Positions 43,242-52,947 of a stretch of DNA of 64,000 nt are shown here, in pieces. Source of the DNA: Larix kaempferi (taxonomy: Eukaryota > Streptophyta > Pinopsida > Pinales > Pinaceae); contig BSBM01000007.1 of assembly GCA_027924585.1 (NCBI GenBank), forward strand, positions 6,774,001 through 6,838,000, given 5' to 3'. How positions within the stretch are numbered: the first letter of the stretch is position 1; every line of letters starts with the position of its first letter. The notes under the pieces are model-generated. The model made no database searches, was not told the origin of the DNA, and was given only the letters and a program-made list of their open reading frames with translations. Made by a program: the position numbers and the translations under genes.

Positions 43242-44237
43242 TCAGGCCTGACGCCTGACTCGTACACCCCTAGCACGAACGACACGTTGCCGCTGGGTCA
43301 CACACATATTACGTACTTGTCAGCACTACAACAAAAAAATGATATAATATACAAAACTAAAAAATACAAGGGTTTTGTTCTCACCTATATCACCCCATGC
43401 TGCACCCTTTGGCAGCGCCAAGTCGGGATCCTCTTGGAAGTCTATGCTGCCGTATGGAAAGTCCTCGACCATAAGTAACTGGCCCTCTAGCCCGCTGAAA
43501 AACTCGGGACCAAAGCTAATGATGGGCCCACCACCATGACAGGTCATGACCTCAGCCCATCTGAGCATATGGGGGTCCTTGGGCTCCCTGCCATCAAGTA
43601 CTAGCTGCGGACGTAGAAGAGGAATCCGCTCCAAAAGGAACGATACTATGATCGATCCATATCCAAACTGCTTGAGCTCCCCGCGTCGACACTTGGTCAG
43701 CTGATCTCGGATGTTGGCGAGGAGACCCTCGCACCAGTTGAAAAATCTAGGAGACATACAGTCTTCTGCATACAACATCTGGGTCCGAGTAGCCGTGTGT
43801 GGGGCTTGGCTACTCGCCACCCTAGTAATGGTAAGCAATATGGTCCGTAGTGGACGGCTCACCACATCTTTGATGAGTATCTTCCTGCTGGAAGGACGAG
43901 AAGTAGCAACACAGTGCTGTGACACCATGTCCTCAACTGTACGGTCATTGGCTAGTGTCCCAGTGAGTTGTACAACGTCCCCTCTTTGTGACAAACCGGT
44001 CAGAAAGTAGATATCCTCGATGTCAATCGTGAGGATATGCTCACCTACCACGAAGTATTATTGGGCCGCATCCCAACTTTGGAGCATGTGTGTCAGTTGC
44101 GGGATCTGGGCTCTCATCCCCTGTATCTCAAAGAGTTTGAGCAAACTGCAGTTTCTCAAAGCTTCCACGCATTGTGGATCATTTGTAGCTTGCTCATCTT
44201 CCACTTCATGTTCTCTCTCTCGCCACTCCAATACCAT
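43242..44237 (-). CDS. Antisense gene of Tat-7: plant-mobile-domain-like protein, probably spliced
   Basis: Read against the element. ATG at 44237 (MVLEWREREHEVEDEQ), TAG ten codons upstream. Residues ~25-60 (CVEALRNCSLLKLFEIQGMR) run to a TAA at 44058-44060 (after DAAQ). The same frame continues VGEHILTIDIEDIYFLTGLS to GDI at 43385. The start fits the plant mobile domain pattern (L-x-V/I-E/T-D-x-x-x-L-T-G-L). The frame then meets a consensus donor (ATAG/GTGAGA). A 69-nt intron (43316-43384) ending in AG joins in phase to a basic 24-codon exon (VTQRQRVVRARGVRVRRQA) with TGA at 43242. About 307 residues. Antisense ORFs between pol and the 3' LTR are known in Tat elements such as Retand; their role is not established. 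One TAA makes this copy a near-intact pseudogene. Confidence 0.72.
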
Positions 44238-46583
44238 TTTTGCTTGCTAGTAACTTGCCAAAAGGGACATTTAAACCCTGTTAGGTCCTTCCTCAACTTT
44301 CACAAACTCCTTTTTTTGGATTATTTTTTGTGTTTGGGTTTTGGGTTTCCGCCATCGCAGGTCTCGTTTTCGAGTCTTGCGACGACTTGGTCTCATCACA
44401 AGTTCTGAAAGGGCCACTTGAGATGAGCCGAGGGCACAATGGCCCTTCCCCAAATCACGAAAAAACCCAAAAAATGGACAAGAAATAAAAAAGTAAACCA
44501 CTGAAAAATTGCAGGATAAGATTTAGGCCTACCTGGTCCGGACGGCTGGTGAAATGGTGGATCGTAGATCCCAAAATCGACAAAGGAATTTTTGGCTCCA
44601 AATTGGTACTTCTCCACCCAAATTGGCAATTTGAACAATGTTTCTATTTTTGGCCCATATTTCTATTTATAAATAGAATGGAATATTCTTTTTCAAATAT
44701 TTTGATGCTTTTAGGCCATTTACTATAGTTTCGACTGTTTGTCATTATATTTGGGACCATTTGACACTTTCTCTAGTGTACAGGAGTCGTAAAGTGGTCT
44801 TTTGTGACGTTTCTCACATTACCAACGGTAACTATAGGTATGAACACCCCTTTGAATGTTTTGTCATTATTATTCTTGGTTAGTCGTAATTATTGCATGA
44901 GGATGAGTTTACTCTTCGTTTGTTCTTGTATTCACATAACTATGAGAACAAGTACCGAGTTATGATTTATCACTTTTCCGGGCTCATTAAACTTCCACGG
45001 AAAAGGACACCCCCCGGAGTCCACAATTAAGCTCTTTTCAGACTCCCTAAATATGAAAAGATTGCTAAGCGAACTTGTCACATTCACGCTTGTTAAAGTA
45101 TTTGAATGGTCATCTTCCTAGTGATAGTTTACCCCTTTTTTAGACCAGGGGGAACTAATTACGAAAAATGAATACTCCAGCCAATCATGACTGGAAGAGT
45201 CCTCTCCCGCGTTGTTTTACCCTTTTTCGGGCGATGAGGCTAATTTTACGAAAAAGGACCATTGGATTCTTCTTCAGTTCTTTTCAGACTCTCTAAACAT
45301 GAAATGACGACCGAGTTTTCCTTCTATGGACTCGTTAAATTTTCACATTGAAGGGCCCGTCATGGGACGAACCCCTCCTACCCCAGGTTCGGAAAATATT
45401 TGGGATTGGACTCATCTATGAGATGAGCTACATTGAGCATCTGGTTACCCTCATCAAGCTCGTAAAAAACACATGAGGCACTCATCATTCATGATGGGGA
45501 AAAAGGAAAGTGTTTGTGTTACATACCTTAGTGTCAGTATATAGTTGTTTTTGAACATGGAACTCATCTACATTCACATACAGTACTTGGGTCATCTGTT
45601 TGTCTATGAGTCCCTGCTTACTTTCTGAGTCTTGTTACTCCTCTGAGTCATTCAAAGAAAGCCTCCATCATCAGTTGCATTAGAAGTTTGCGTCATTCTC
45701 ATTGTGTCAATACTTCCAAGTCATGCCATGCCCATGTTCAAGAACATGTCCACTATCTATCATCTACAGTCAGTACACACATCATCATGCCATTGTTACT
45801 TTGAGTCAGTCTTACATGTTACTGTACCATCCGATCCACTCTACACATCTTTTGTCGTGTTTTGTGTCGATTGATGGGGGATTCATCATGGCCCTCCTTC
45901 GACGGATTCATCCTTGTCAACTTCAACTCATCATCCAAGTATTGAATCTAGAAACCAACCAAGTACCTTGGCCCTGCATGCCTCAATGGCAGGTTACCTT
46001 GCTTTCATCATGAGTTTACATCATTAACTCTTGATTGAAATATTTCATCTTGCGTTCGACTTCAAATCATTTATTCACGCTTGATGATATATACTGTGAT
46101 GCCTTGGGAATCATTGACATCAATGGTGATCTCCCTTGCACTTGTTAACGGTTTACATCAATGACCGGTAATCAAGTGGTTTCTACCATGTTCGACGTCA
46201 AGACATTTGTAATCACATGGATAGATTCGTGTCATTGCGGGTTTAGCTTGAAGACCCTGGGGAGTCATGTTTTACCCAGGTTGCGATGGAGTTTGCATTG
46301 AGTCATATTACATGGATCCACTATTGTATTGGTCGTGGTTGTGTTATCGTCTCATCATGGATATACGCTTGTGTCTAGTAGCCATGATTGTGTTCAGTCG
46401 ATCATTACTACCATGGATCTGCAATGTATTGGTCGGTAGCCATGTTGTACTTCATGTGAGATTGTCCATTCAGAGTCAGTTGTACTGCATCAACGTTCTT
46501 CATCCGTCGAACCTATTGCCATTGTTTCTTTCAAAGCACTTCACCTGTACATCCTTAACAACTTCATGCTTTGGGGGGCATTC
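44238..46583 (+). other. Long 3' untranslated region of Tat-7 with purine tract
   Basis: 2.3 kb without a conserved frame. A segment around CTCTTTTCAGACTCCCTAAA (45032) recurs in altered form near 45280 (TTCTTTTCAGACTCTCTAAA). It ends with GCTTTGGGGGGCATTC, the purine-rich primer just before the 3' LTR. It would also include the promoter of the antisense gene just right of 44237; no clear TATA box could be assigned. Confidence 0.6.
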
Positions 46584-47530
46584 TGTTACACCCAAAATCT
46601 ACTCATCATTAGATTTAGTGTATACATCCATGAAATCACCTGGACTAAGTACTTTCATTTGGGAGGATTTGCACTCAATCCTGCAATCTTCTGAGAGGTC
46701 GTCACAGGTTGCACACTAGCAACATGTGACGTCGCAGCTTGCTCCACTGCAGGGTGCGACGAAGTCTGTTAATGGAAAAAAATAGCCTATTCAAGATCCT
46801 TCTCGAAACTTACCCATTTAGGGGCTTATCCCTGAACTCTAGGAGAGATGGTACTCGACCCCTAACTCTTTGGGAGGATCCCCTATCTCTCTCCTACCAT
46901 CTCTCAACCTATCCTATCCATACCCTATCCACTTAGTCCTATATAAGTGAGGCTCACTCCCATCCCAAGGGGAGGAAGTCTATAGTAGTTGCATGCTGGT
47001 GAAATCTCTCTCTTGAGAGGAAGACTATGGTATCTACATGTTGGTGAAATCTCTTTTAAGGCACCTCTATTCACCTATTGGAGAGCTCATACTTTCTTGG
47101 AAGAACATGGCAATTGGCTTGGTCGGAGAAGGGCTACTATGTTAAGTCTTTGGTTGCAGTTCGATATCTCTATCATGTACTCCTCTATTTACAATAATAC
47201 AAATGCTTTCCACCAATATTGTTCTCATGTGTAATGATATTGTGTAGTTTACCTGCTTAACTGTTTACTTAGATCGCTTATTGTGTAGATGCTCTTTACT
47301 TGTATCTCTTGTTTCTGTGTCTTGACAGGTCTTGCAGCTTGGATCTGACGATCATGGGACGTGGATCAACATTTGGGAGAAAGGATTGCGTAGTAAAAAG
47401 GTAAGACATCTAGTACTTGGTCCTTAAGTAGATCTAGGAAATGTGTTTGTAGTCTGTTCTATTTGTTCTAGACTCACATTGAGCTAGGGAGATCCTGCTC
47501 GCGTCCACTCGAGTGGATTGTCTGGAAACA
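46584..47530 (+). repeat. 3' LTR of Tat-7
   Basis: 947 bp, TGTTACACCC to CTGGAAACA; same length as the 5' copy with scattered substitutions. Confidence 0.94.
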
Positions 47531-47535
47531 GTTTA
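47531..47535. repeat. Right target site duplication of Tat-7 (GTTTA)
   Basis: Perfect match to 32316-32320. Confidence 0.9.
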
Positions 47536-49455
47536 TGCCCTTCTTGTAAAGAAACTTGGAGTGAGTATCATATATGTGTGCATGAAATAATGTCCCACTT
47601 GAGGAGAGCTTTAGGGAATTCATCAAAAAGAGATTCCAAAGATATTGATCCTGAGGAAAACAAGGGGCAAAATGCATCAGCTTGCTTGAAGAAGAAAAAT
47701 GAAGATACAACACAAGAGCATGAAGAAGATTTTGTTGAAAATATGGAAGATCATTTCGAGACACCTTCTATGTTAGACATGAACCAAAGAGCATCTACTG
47801 ATGGATGCTTAAACTATGAAGGAGTACCTACTGATGGGTGTTCACACCTCTATGTTGGTGACATAGAGATCACTTTTGAAAGTGTTGCTGCAAGCCCAAG
47901 TTCCATTAAGAATGATAATGAAGACCTTGTAGCAGTTGAAGAAGAACCAAGATCAACTTCCCCATCACCACTTGAGCTTCATGAAGTTGGTCCAAGCAAA
48001 AATGAAGAAGACGAGGAGGTTCATTTGCAAGAGCCTCATTTTCTTGAAGGGTCCTTAAAGATGAATGAAAAGAAGATCCAAGAGTCCCTCATCATTCTCC
48101 ATGACACTCAAGCATTGGTGTCAAATTATTGTTGGAGAGCTACTTCATTGGAGGAAACATCCTTCCTTGAAGACATGGAGAAGATTCAAAGAGCAATGTG
48201 CCACATCAAAGGTAATTTCATGTCTTTTATTTTTGATAGAAACCATTTGTTTGAGCTTAATGAATTTTTACATGATGCATACTTGAAGAATAATGAGGAT
48301 AATCATAAGCTCACAATTCAAAATGAGCAACTTCTTGAAAAGTTGTAAGATACTTGTTTTTCCTCCTATGTTTCAGATTGTCAAATGGTAGATTGTTTGG
48401 AGGATTCTCATGACATGGTGGATCATGAGAAATGTGGAAAATTGAATGTGATTAATGTGTTTGAAGATGAACTTGAAGAGATCCAAACACTTGATGTGGT
48501 GGAAGAGGAACTTGAATTGTCGATTGATGAAGGTTATGCAATTTTTAAAGAAGAGCATGATTCCTCTACATTGGAACCAATCTATGACAAACGTTTCACA
48601 CTTTTGAATGAGTTGCATGATACTACCCATATGGATCCTTCCCATGATGAAAATTCTACACTTTTTGATCATTTGGGTGAGTTAGTTAATTCTCCTACAT
48701 CCTACAATTCTAAGTTCTGTAGCATTAGTCTCAATGAAGAATGGGTGAAAGGGTTCTTTTTTCTGGTGCCACATGAGGAGTATGGAACTCCTAGATTTAA
48801 TTTTTATGATGATATGGTTGGAGCACATTCTTATTCACATTTGCAGCAGCATCCTTTGTTACTGTACGATGATGCACATCTACATGGATGCACCTATGAT
48901 ATGCATTTGAGTCACTTGAAGACTCATGGTTTTTCTTGCTCAACACTTGATTCATTTGATGTTGGAGGAATTTCATCCAACACTTGGGTGAATAGATTTA
49001 TGATTGGAGAACATTTTTGTTGGAATCCACATACTTTGTTATATCTTTATGATTCTCACATTCAGGGATGTATGGGTGAGACTTCTTTGAGTCATTTGAA
49101 GTCTCGTTTTTTCTGCTCATTATTTGGTTCAAATTTTAGTGGAGATTCTTCGTTCAATTCTTGGATGAAAGAATACATGGCTGAATAGTTTGATGCATAT
49201 CACATCCTTTTGGAGCAACATTATAGGACATGGGATCCTCACCTATGTCATTGGAGTAGATTTGATTGGTCACTTGAAGCTTGTATACACTTGGAAAATG
49301 GTGGTCTACTTGCTTGGAGGTATAAGCACCTTCATGACTCTTTGATGAAGCATATCCTTGATGTACATTTTCATTATGTTGTTATGTACTTTGATGATAT
49401 ATATTTTGTACTCATGATGTTTGGAAGAATGCATACAAGAAAATGGGATCCATGA
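47536..49455 (+). pseudogene. NA-6 ORF, main part (639 codons), unknown function
   Basis: It continues the frame of 31931-32320. It opens with CPSCKETWSEYHICVHEIM, a possible metal-binding C-x2-C-x8-H-x-C set, then a long acidic region (EEPRSTSP, KNEEDEEVHLQEPHFLEG) and a helical part (LEDMEKIQRAMCHIKGNFMS). TAA at 48346-48348 and TAG at 49186-49188 interrupt the frame, but it stays open on both sides and both could be Gln codons changed C to T. The C-terminal part has two ~60-residue repeats sharing LLSHLK-like and GC cores (LSHLKTHGFSCS at 48907, LSHLKSRFFCSL at 49087), then a third weaker unit. It ends at TGA 49453. With the N-terminal part, about 769 residues. No RT, protease or integrase motif. 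I recognise no family. Confidence 0.75.
48847..49188 (+). repeat. Two tandem 180-bp coding repeats in the NA-6 ORF
   Basis: The LSHLK codons at 48907 and 49087 are exactly 180 bp apart. Flanking residues align (LLLYDDAHLHGC with LLYLYDSHIQGC; SSNTWVNRFM with SFNSWMKEYM). It is a protein-level internal duplication of 60 residues. Confidence 0.8.
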
Positions 49456-49787
49456 ATCCTCTTATATAATGGTGTGGGTTGGAGAGCACTCTTAATTGTT
49501 GAGGTGCAATACAAGCAATGGGACCCTGGAATAATTTGTATCTCATTGGTTTCAATTTTTTTCGGGAAACAAGAAGTATGGGAGATGGATTTCCACTTAA
49601 TAAAGTGATTTTGATCAAAGTAGTGCAGCAGCAAGCATGGTGGTTCCTCTCTGAAATCTTCATGGAAACTCAAAGAGTCAAGGTTGGGCAATTCAATGGC
49701 AACTTCAGAGAATTATACAGAAAGCAGGTTCTTCAACAACCATGCTTGAAATTGCTTGAGGACAAACAATATTGGGAAGGGAGGATT
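49456..49787 (+). other. NA-6 tail with pol-like end and polypurine tract
   Basis: A shifted frame keeps QVLQQPCLKLLEDKQYWEGR, resembling the very end of the RLG-2 pol region (LELLEDKQSREGR). Bases 49751-49799 and 7717-7765 are alike over ~45 bp across the purine tract GGGAAGGGAGGA and into the LTR start. This is the best evidence that NA-6 descends from a chromovirus. Confidence 0.7.
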
Positions 49788-51814
49788 TGTCATGTCCCAA
49801 ATTTGGCATTGGGTCACAAAGGCCTAATCACATTGGCCATATTCATTAGATTTTGTTAAATTGATGTTAACGGTCAAATAATTGCCAAGGAGGAAAATTA
49901 CTAGTTTCCTAGGTTTGGGGTGGAAGCTTTCGGATTTGGAATAAGGGGGATAATAAATGATATTTGAACATTAGAATGGCATAAATATTTAATAAATGAG
50001 CTAAATAAATATATACAAGTGAAAATCAAAGTGGAATTTGATCATGAAGACACATGGAGGAAGTGGGACCCACATATGGCTAGATTTCCCCACTACACTT
50101 GGCATCATTCTCTCACCAATTCGAATTCAAGGTGAATGGAAACATACTTGGGGGAGTTCAAAAGGTATTATTCATGGCATGAATCACCCAAGTTCTAAAT
50201 ATAGAGGAAGAGTAACTCCCATGAAAGAGGAAGAGGCAATTTGGAGCTAGTGAGACACTTGGGCTAGATTCCCTAGCTCTATGACAACAATGATGAAGAT
50301 GCTATGACACCTATGACACAAATCAAACCTGAAGGCTGACATATGACATATATGACATGTTAGGGCTAAAAATAGACTCTAAGAGGGTGCTCAAGGGTAT
50401 TAGGGCAGCTAAGATGCTTCCACATGTGATTTGGTGGAAGTGGGAGACTAGGAATTGTTGTACAAGTGGCGTTCTTTGGAATCTCTTCCCAACTTGAGTT
50501 GGCATGAGTCTCTTAGAAGCAATTCGACCCATGGAGGAAATTATAAATTTATAAATGTCAATAACCAAGAATGAAACCAGCTTTTTATCATTTGTAGAAT
50601 TTGCAATTGCATTTGTGAAGAGGGAGAGCTAGTGGATGACTAGTTTCTTGCCTTAGCCAATTTCGAGGGTGAAAGATTCCCATCCAAGTTGGTAATTGGA
50701 AAGGCCATTCAGACCTTTCATTTGGATATTTAATAGAGTATTTATTTTCAGGTATAATCTACAGGGCATCTCATGGTTTCTTCTATTGCAGCTCACTCCT
50801 TCAACCATTTCCAATTTTGATGGCATATTCTTGATCCTTGAGTGAGGGAGTTTTTTGTGAGCTATTGTAATCTTTGGGGGAGCTTCTAATGCCCCATTTA
50901 TTTTGTAAGATGATGTAAATACTCTATTATTCATCTCTATAAAGTTTCAGGTCGAAATTCCAAGTAGAAATGTATAAATCTCATTTTTAATGAAAGAAAA
51001 GTGCCATTTCCCCACTACCTTGTTGTGAACCAATGTAATGTTGATGATTTCGAATGAATGGATGATTTTATGATACATTTGTGATTAATGGACTGTCATG
51101 GATGTATTTTACAAGTTTTATGTACTGTACTTGAGCATTTGAAGTTTTTTTACTCAATTTAATTGCATGGGGAGAAACAATAGTGCCATTTCCCCGAGGG
51201 TCGAATGGGTGATTTTTGCAGCTGGATGGGAGAGGGTTGGAACAGATATAATAATCAATTAATTTTGCACATGAAACCTTAATAACATCCTTAATACATT
51301 CCCTACCTCTGTTCATAAATTTGAGTGGGTTTGGAGGCATTTGGGAAGCCATTTTCAGTACTTACCCCAAGGGGATTTGATCCCCAAATTAGTAGTAAAA
51401 TTGCATACTTGGTCCAGAATATTAAGAGAGTTTACAGAGGTCTTTTGGTGGCCATATATCATCCCTGAAAATCATATTCAATTCCTAATATAATTCATAC
51501 ACCTTCCTTGAATATTTGAAGGCATTTGGAGTCAATTTGAGACCTATAGACCAATACTAGTCAAAAGGGAAATTACTAGTAAAGTTCCCTACATTGACCA
51601 GAATCGAAAGAGGATTTGTAGAAGTATTTTAAAGGTCCAAAAGAATCCCTAAAACACATATTTATGTTCTAACATCATCCATATACCTTCTTAGAAGATT
51701 TGGGAGCAATTGGAGCAATTTGGGGACCTAGAGCTCAAAACTAGTCAAAGGTCTAACTAGGGAAAAAAGTGAAAAATTTCCATTTTAATAAAATTCCTAA
51801 CAAGAGACATTACA
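49788..51814 (+). repeat. 3' LTR of NA-6
   Basis: 2,027 bp, same length as the 5' copy; ends GACATTACA before AAAGA. Confidence 0.93.
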
Positions 51815-51950
51815 AAAGAGACCATGTAGAATGGAACCTGGAAGCTAGTTAACCCTTTAGTAAGAACCAAACCAACTAGCTAAAAGTGGGTATACAAGAA
51901 CAAATACAGATTAAATGTCTCACTTGACAAGCACAAAGCTGCAAGTTTTC
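51815..51950 (+). pseudogene. Start of Ty1/copia RT of RLC-3, after NA-6
   Basis: It resumes the frame left at 29837. The codons give ETM, TAG, NGTWKLVNPLVRTKPTS, TAA, then KWVYKNKYRLNVSLDKHKA. This is the first block of copia RT (usually W-x-L-V-x-L-P...KWV-K-K...G-x-x-x-K-x-K-A). The element is cut again at 51950 by RLC-8. It proves that the copia parts on both sides of NA-6 are one element. Confidence 0.85.
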
Positions 51951-52947
51951 TGAGAATCAACCCAACTCGGTTTTCAATTCAAATTTTCATAGTTTAATGC
52001 CCAACCCAGTTTTGTATGATGGTTAGAAATTTCACATAATTTTCAGACATTGAAAACACAGCTGAAACTCATATTTAATGGCAGAAAAATAAAATATTAA
52101 ATGCACGCCATAAAAATTTCAGACTCAATTTTTTGGCAAATTGCCCAGGAAAAACCCACAAGGGGAAAACCTGTCACAGAGAGAGAGAATAATTTATTTA
52201 TTCAAAAAATTTCATTACAACAATTTATAGTCAAAATCAACTTATCTCAACCACCAACTTCCACCCAGAATGCTACCTCGAAAACTGTGCTGTAACTGCC
52301 TTGAAATCTGTGAAGTACGACCCTCGAAAACAGTGCTCAGAATGCCTCGAGAATCATGGCCAGTCAATAGTATGGATGCACAATAATTTATTGCAGCTGT
52401 ATGGTTCTCGAAAATTGTGCCCACTACCTCAGGATTTGTGCCCAAAAAATAATCCTAGAAACTAGTGCTGTACGAACCAACATTAAATGCTGTTGTATGG
52501 TCCTCGATTTCTGTGCCACTGTACCTTCATGATGCCTTGGGATTCATGTTGTCTGAATAGCTTTGGAAATGTGCCATTAATTCTCTCAGCTACTGTCTGC
52601 TCCTCCTCTCAAGGAATTCGACCTCTCGCTTGCTCATTCTCTTCAAGTGAAGTGAAAATGCCTTTCTCTTGACTTTTTGAATGAAACCCTAGAGTGAGTG
52701 AAAAGCCATCTAATCCAGGGGCCCAAATTGAATTAGATGCGGGGTTGAGAATAAATGCACATTTAATTCTCATGAAAATTAATTTCACTCACCTCACTTA
52801 AATTTATCAAAAAATAACTTTAATCTCTAAAGTTAAGTTAAATGCTCATCTCAAGTCATTTAATGCAAGGGTCACTTTATTTCCCCTTTTAAGTGACTAA
52901 GGCAAAAGTCACCTAGGGGAACACTTTCCTAGGTACAAAATTCAACA
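51951..52947 (-). repeat. 3' LTR of RLC-8
   Basis: 997 bp. On the minus strand it starts TGTTGAATTTTG right after the purine tract AAGAGGAAG, and ends CTCA where copia RLC-3 sequence begins. No partner LTR in the window, so the outer end rests on the break in RLC-3. Confidence 0.7.

Larger units (their letters stand above)
32321..47530 (+). mobile_element. Tat-7: Tat/Ogre-type Ty3/gypsy element inserted in NA-6
   Basis: Two LTRs of exactly 947 bp (32321-33267, 46584-47530) with a perfect GTTTA target duplication. The primer site is of the TGGCGAC...TGGGGA type used by Tat/Ogre elements, not tRNA-iMet. Order: long leader, Pro/Gly-rich gag, zinc knuckle, protease, RT, RNase H, integrase, a second RNase H after integrase, an antisense gene, a long 3' region and a purine tract. 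The second RNase H is a known mark of the Tat clade, and antisense extra ORFs are known in some Tat elements. Stops and frameshifts are moderate in number, so it is dead but younger than NA-6. Confidence 0.92.
29838..51814 (+). mobile_element. NA-6: non-autonomous LTR retrotransposon with an unfamiliar ORF, itself split by Tat-7
   Basis: Two LTRs of exactly 2,027 bp (29838-31864 and 49788-51814), a perfect tRNA-iMet primer site and a purine tract before the 3' LTR define it. The flanks AAATA (29833-29837) and AAAGA (51815-51819) fit a 5-bp target duplication with one later change. The copia reading frame of RLC-3 is split exactly there (EEWK / ETM). Without Tat-7 the element is 6.8 kb. It holds one long ORF with no RT, protease or integrase motif. 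The tail before the 3' LTR (LKLLEDKQYWEGR) resembles the pol end of RLG-2 (LELLEDKQSREGR), so a gypsy chromovirus ancestry is likely. Confidence 0.88.

Noticed and set aside
49210-49455. Separate 81-codon gene after the NA-6 ORF
   Set aside because: It is in the same frame as the preceding 267-codon stretch, parted only by TAG at 49186, so it is the end of the same ORF.
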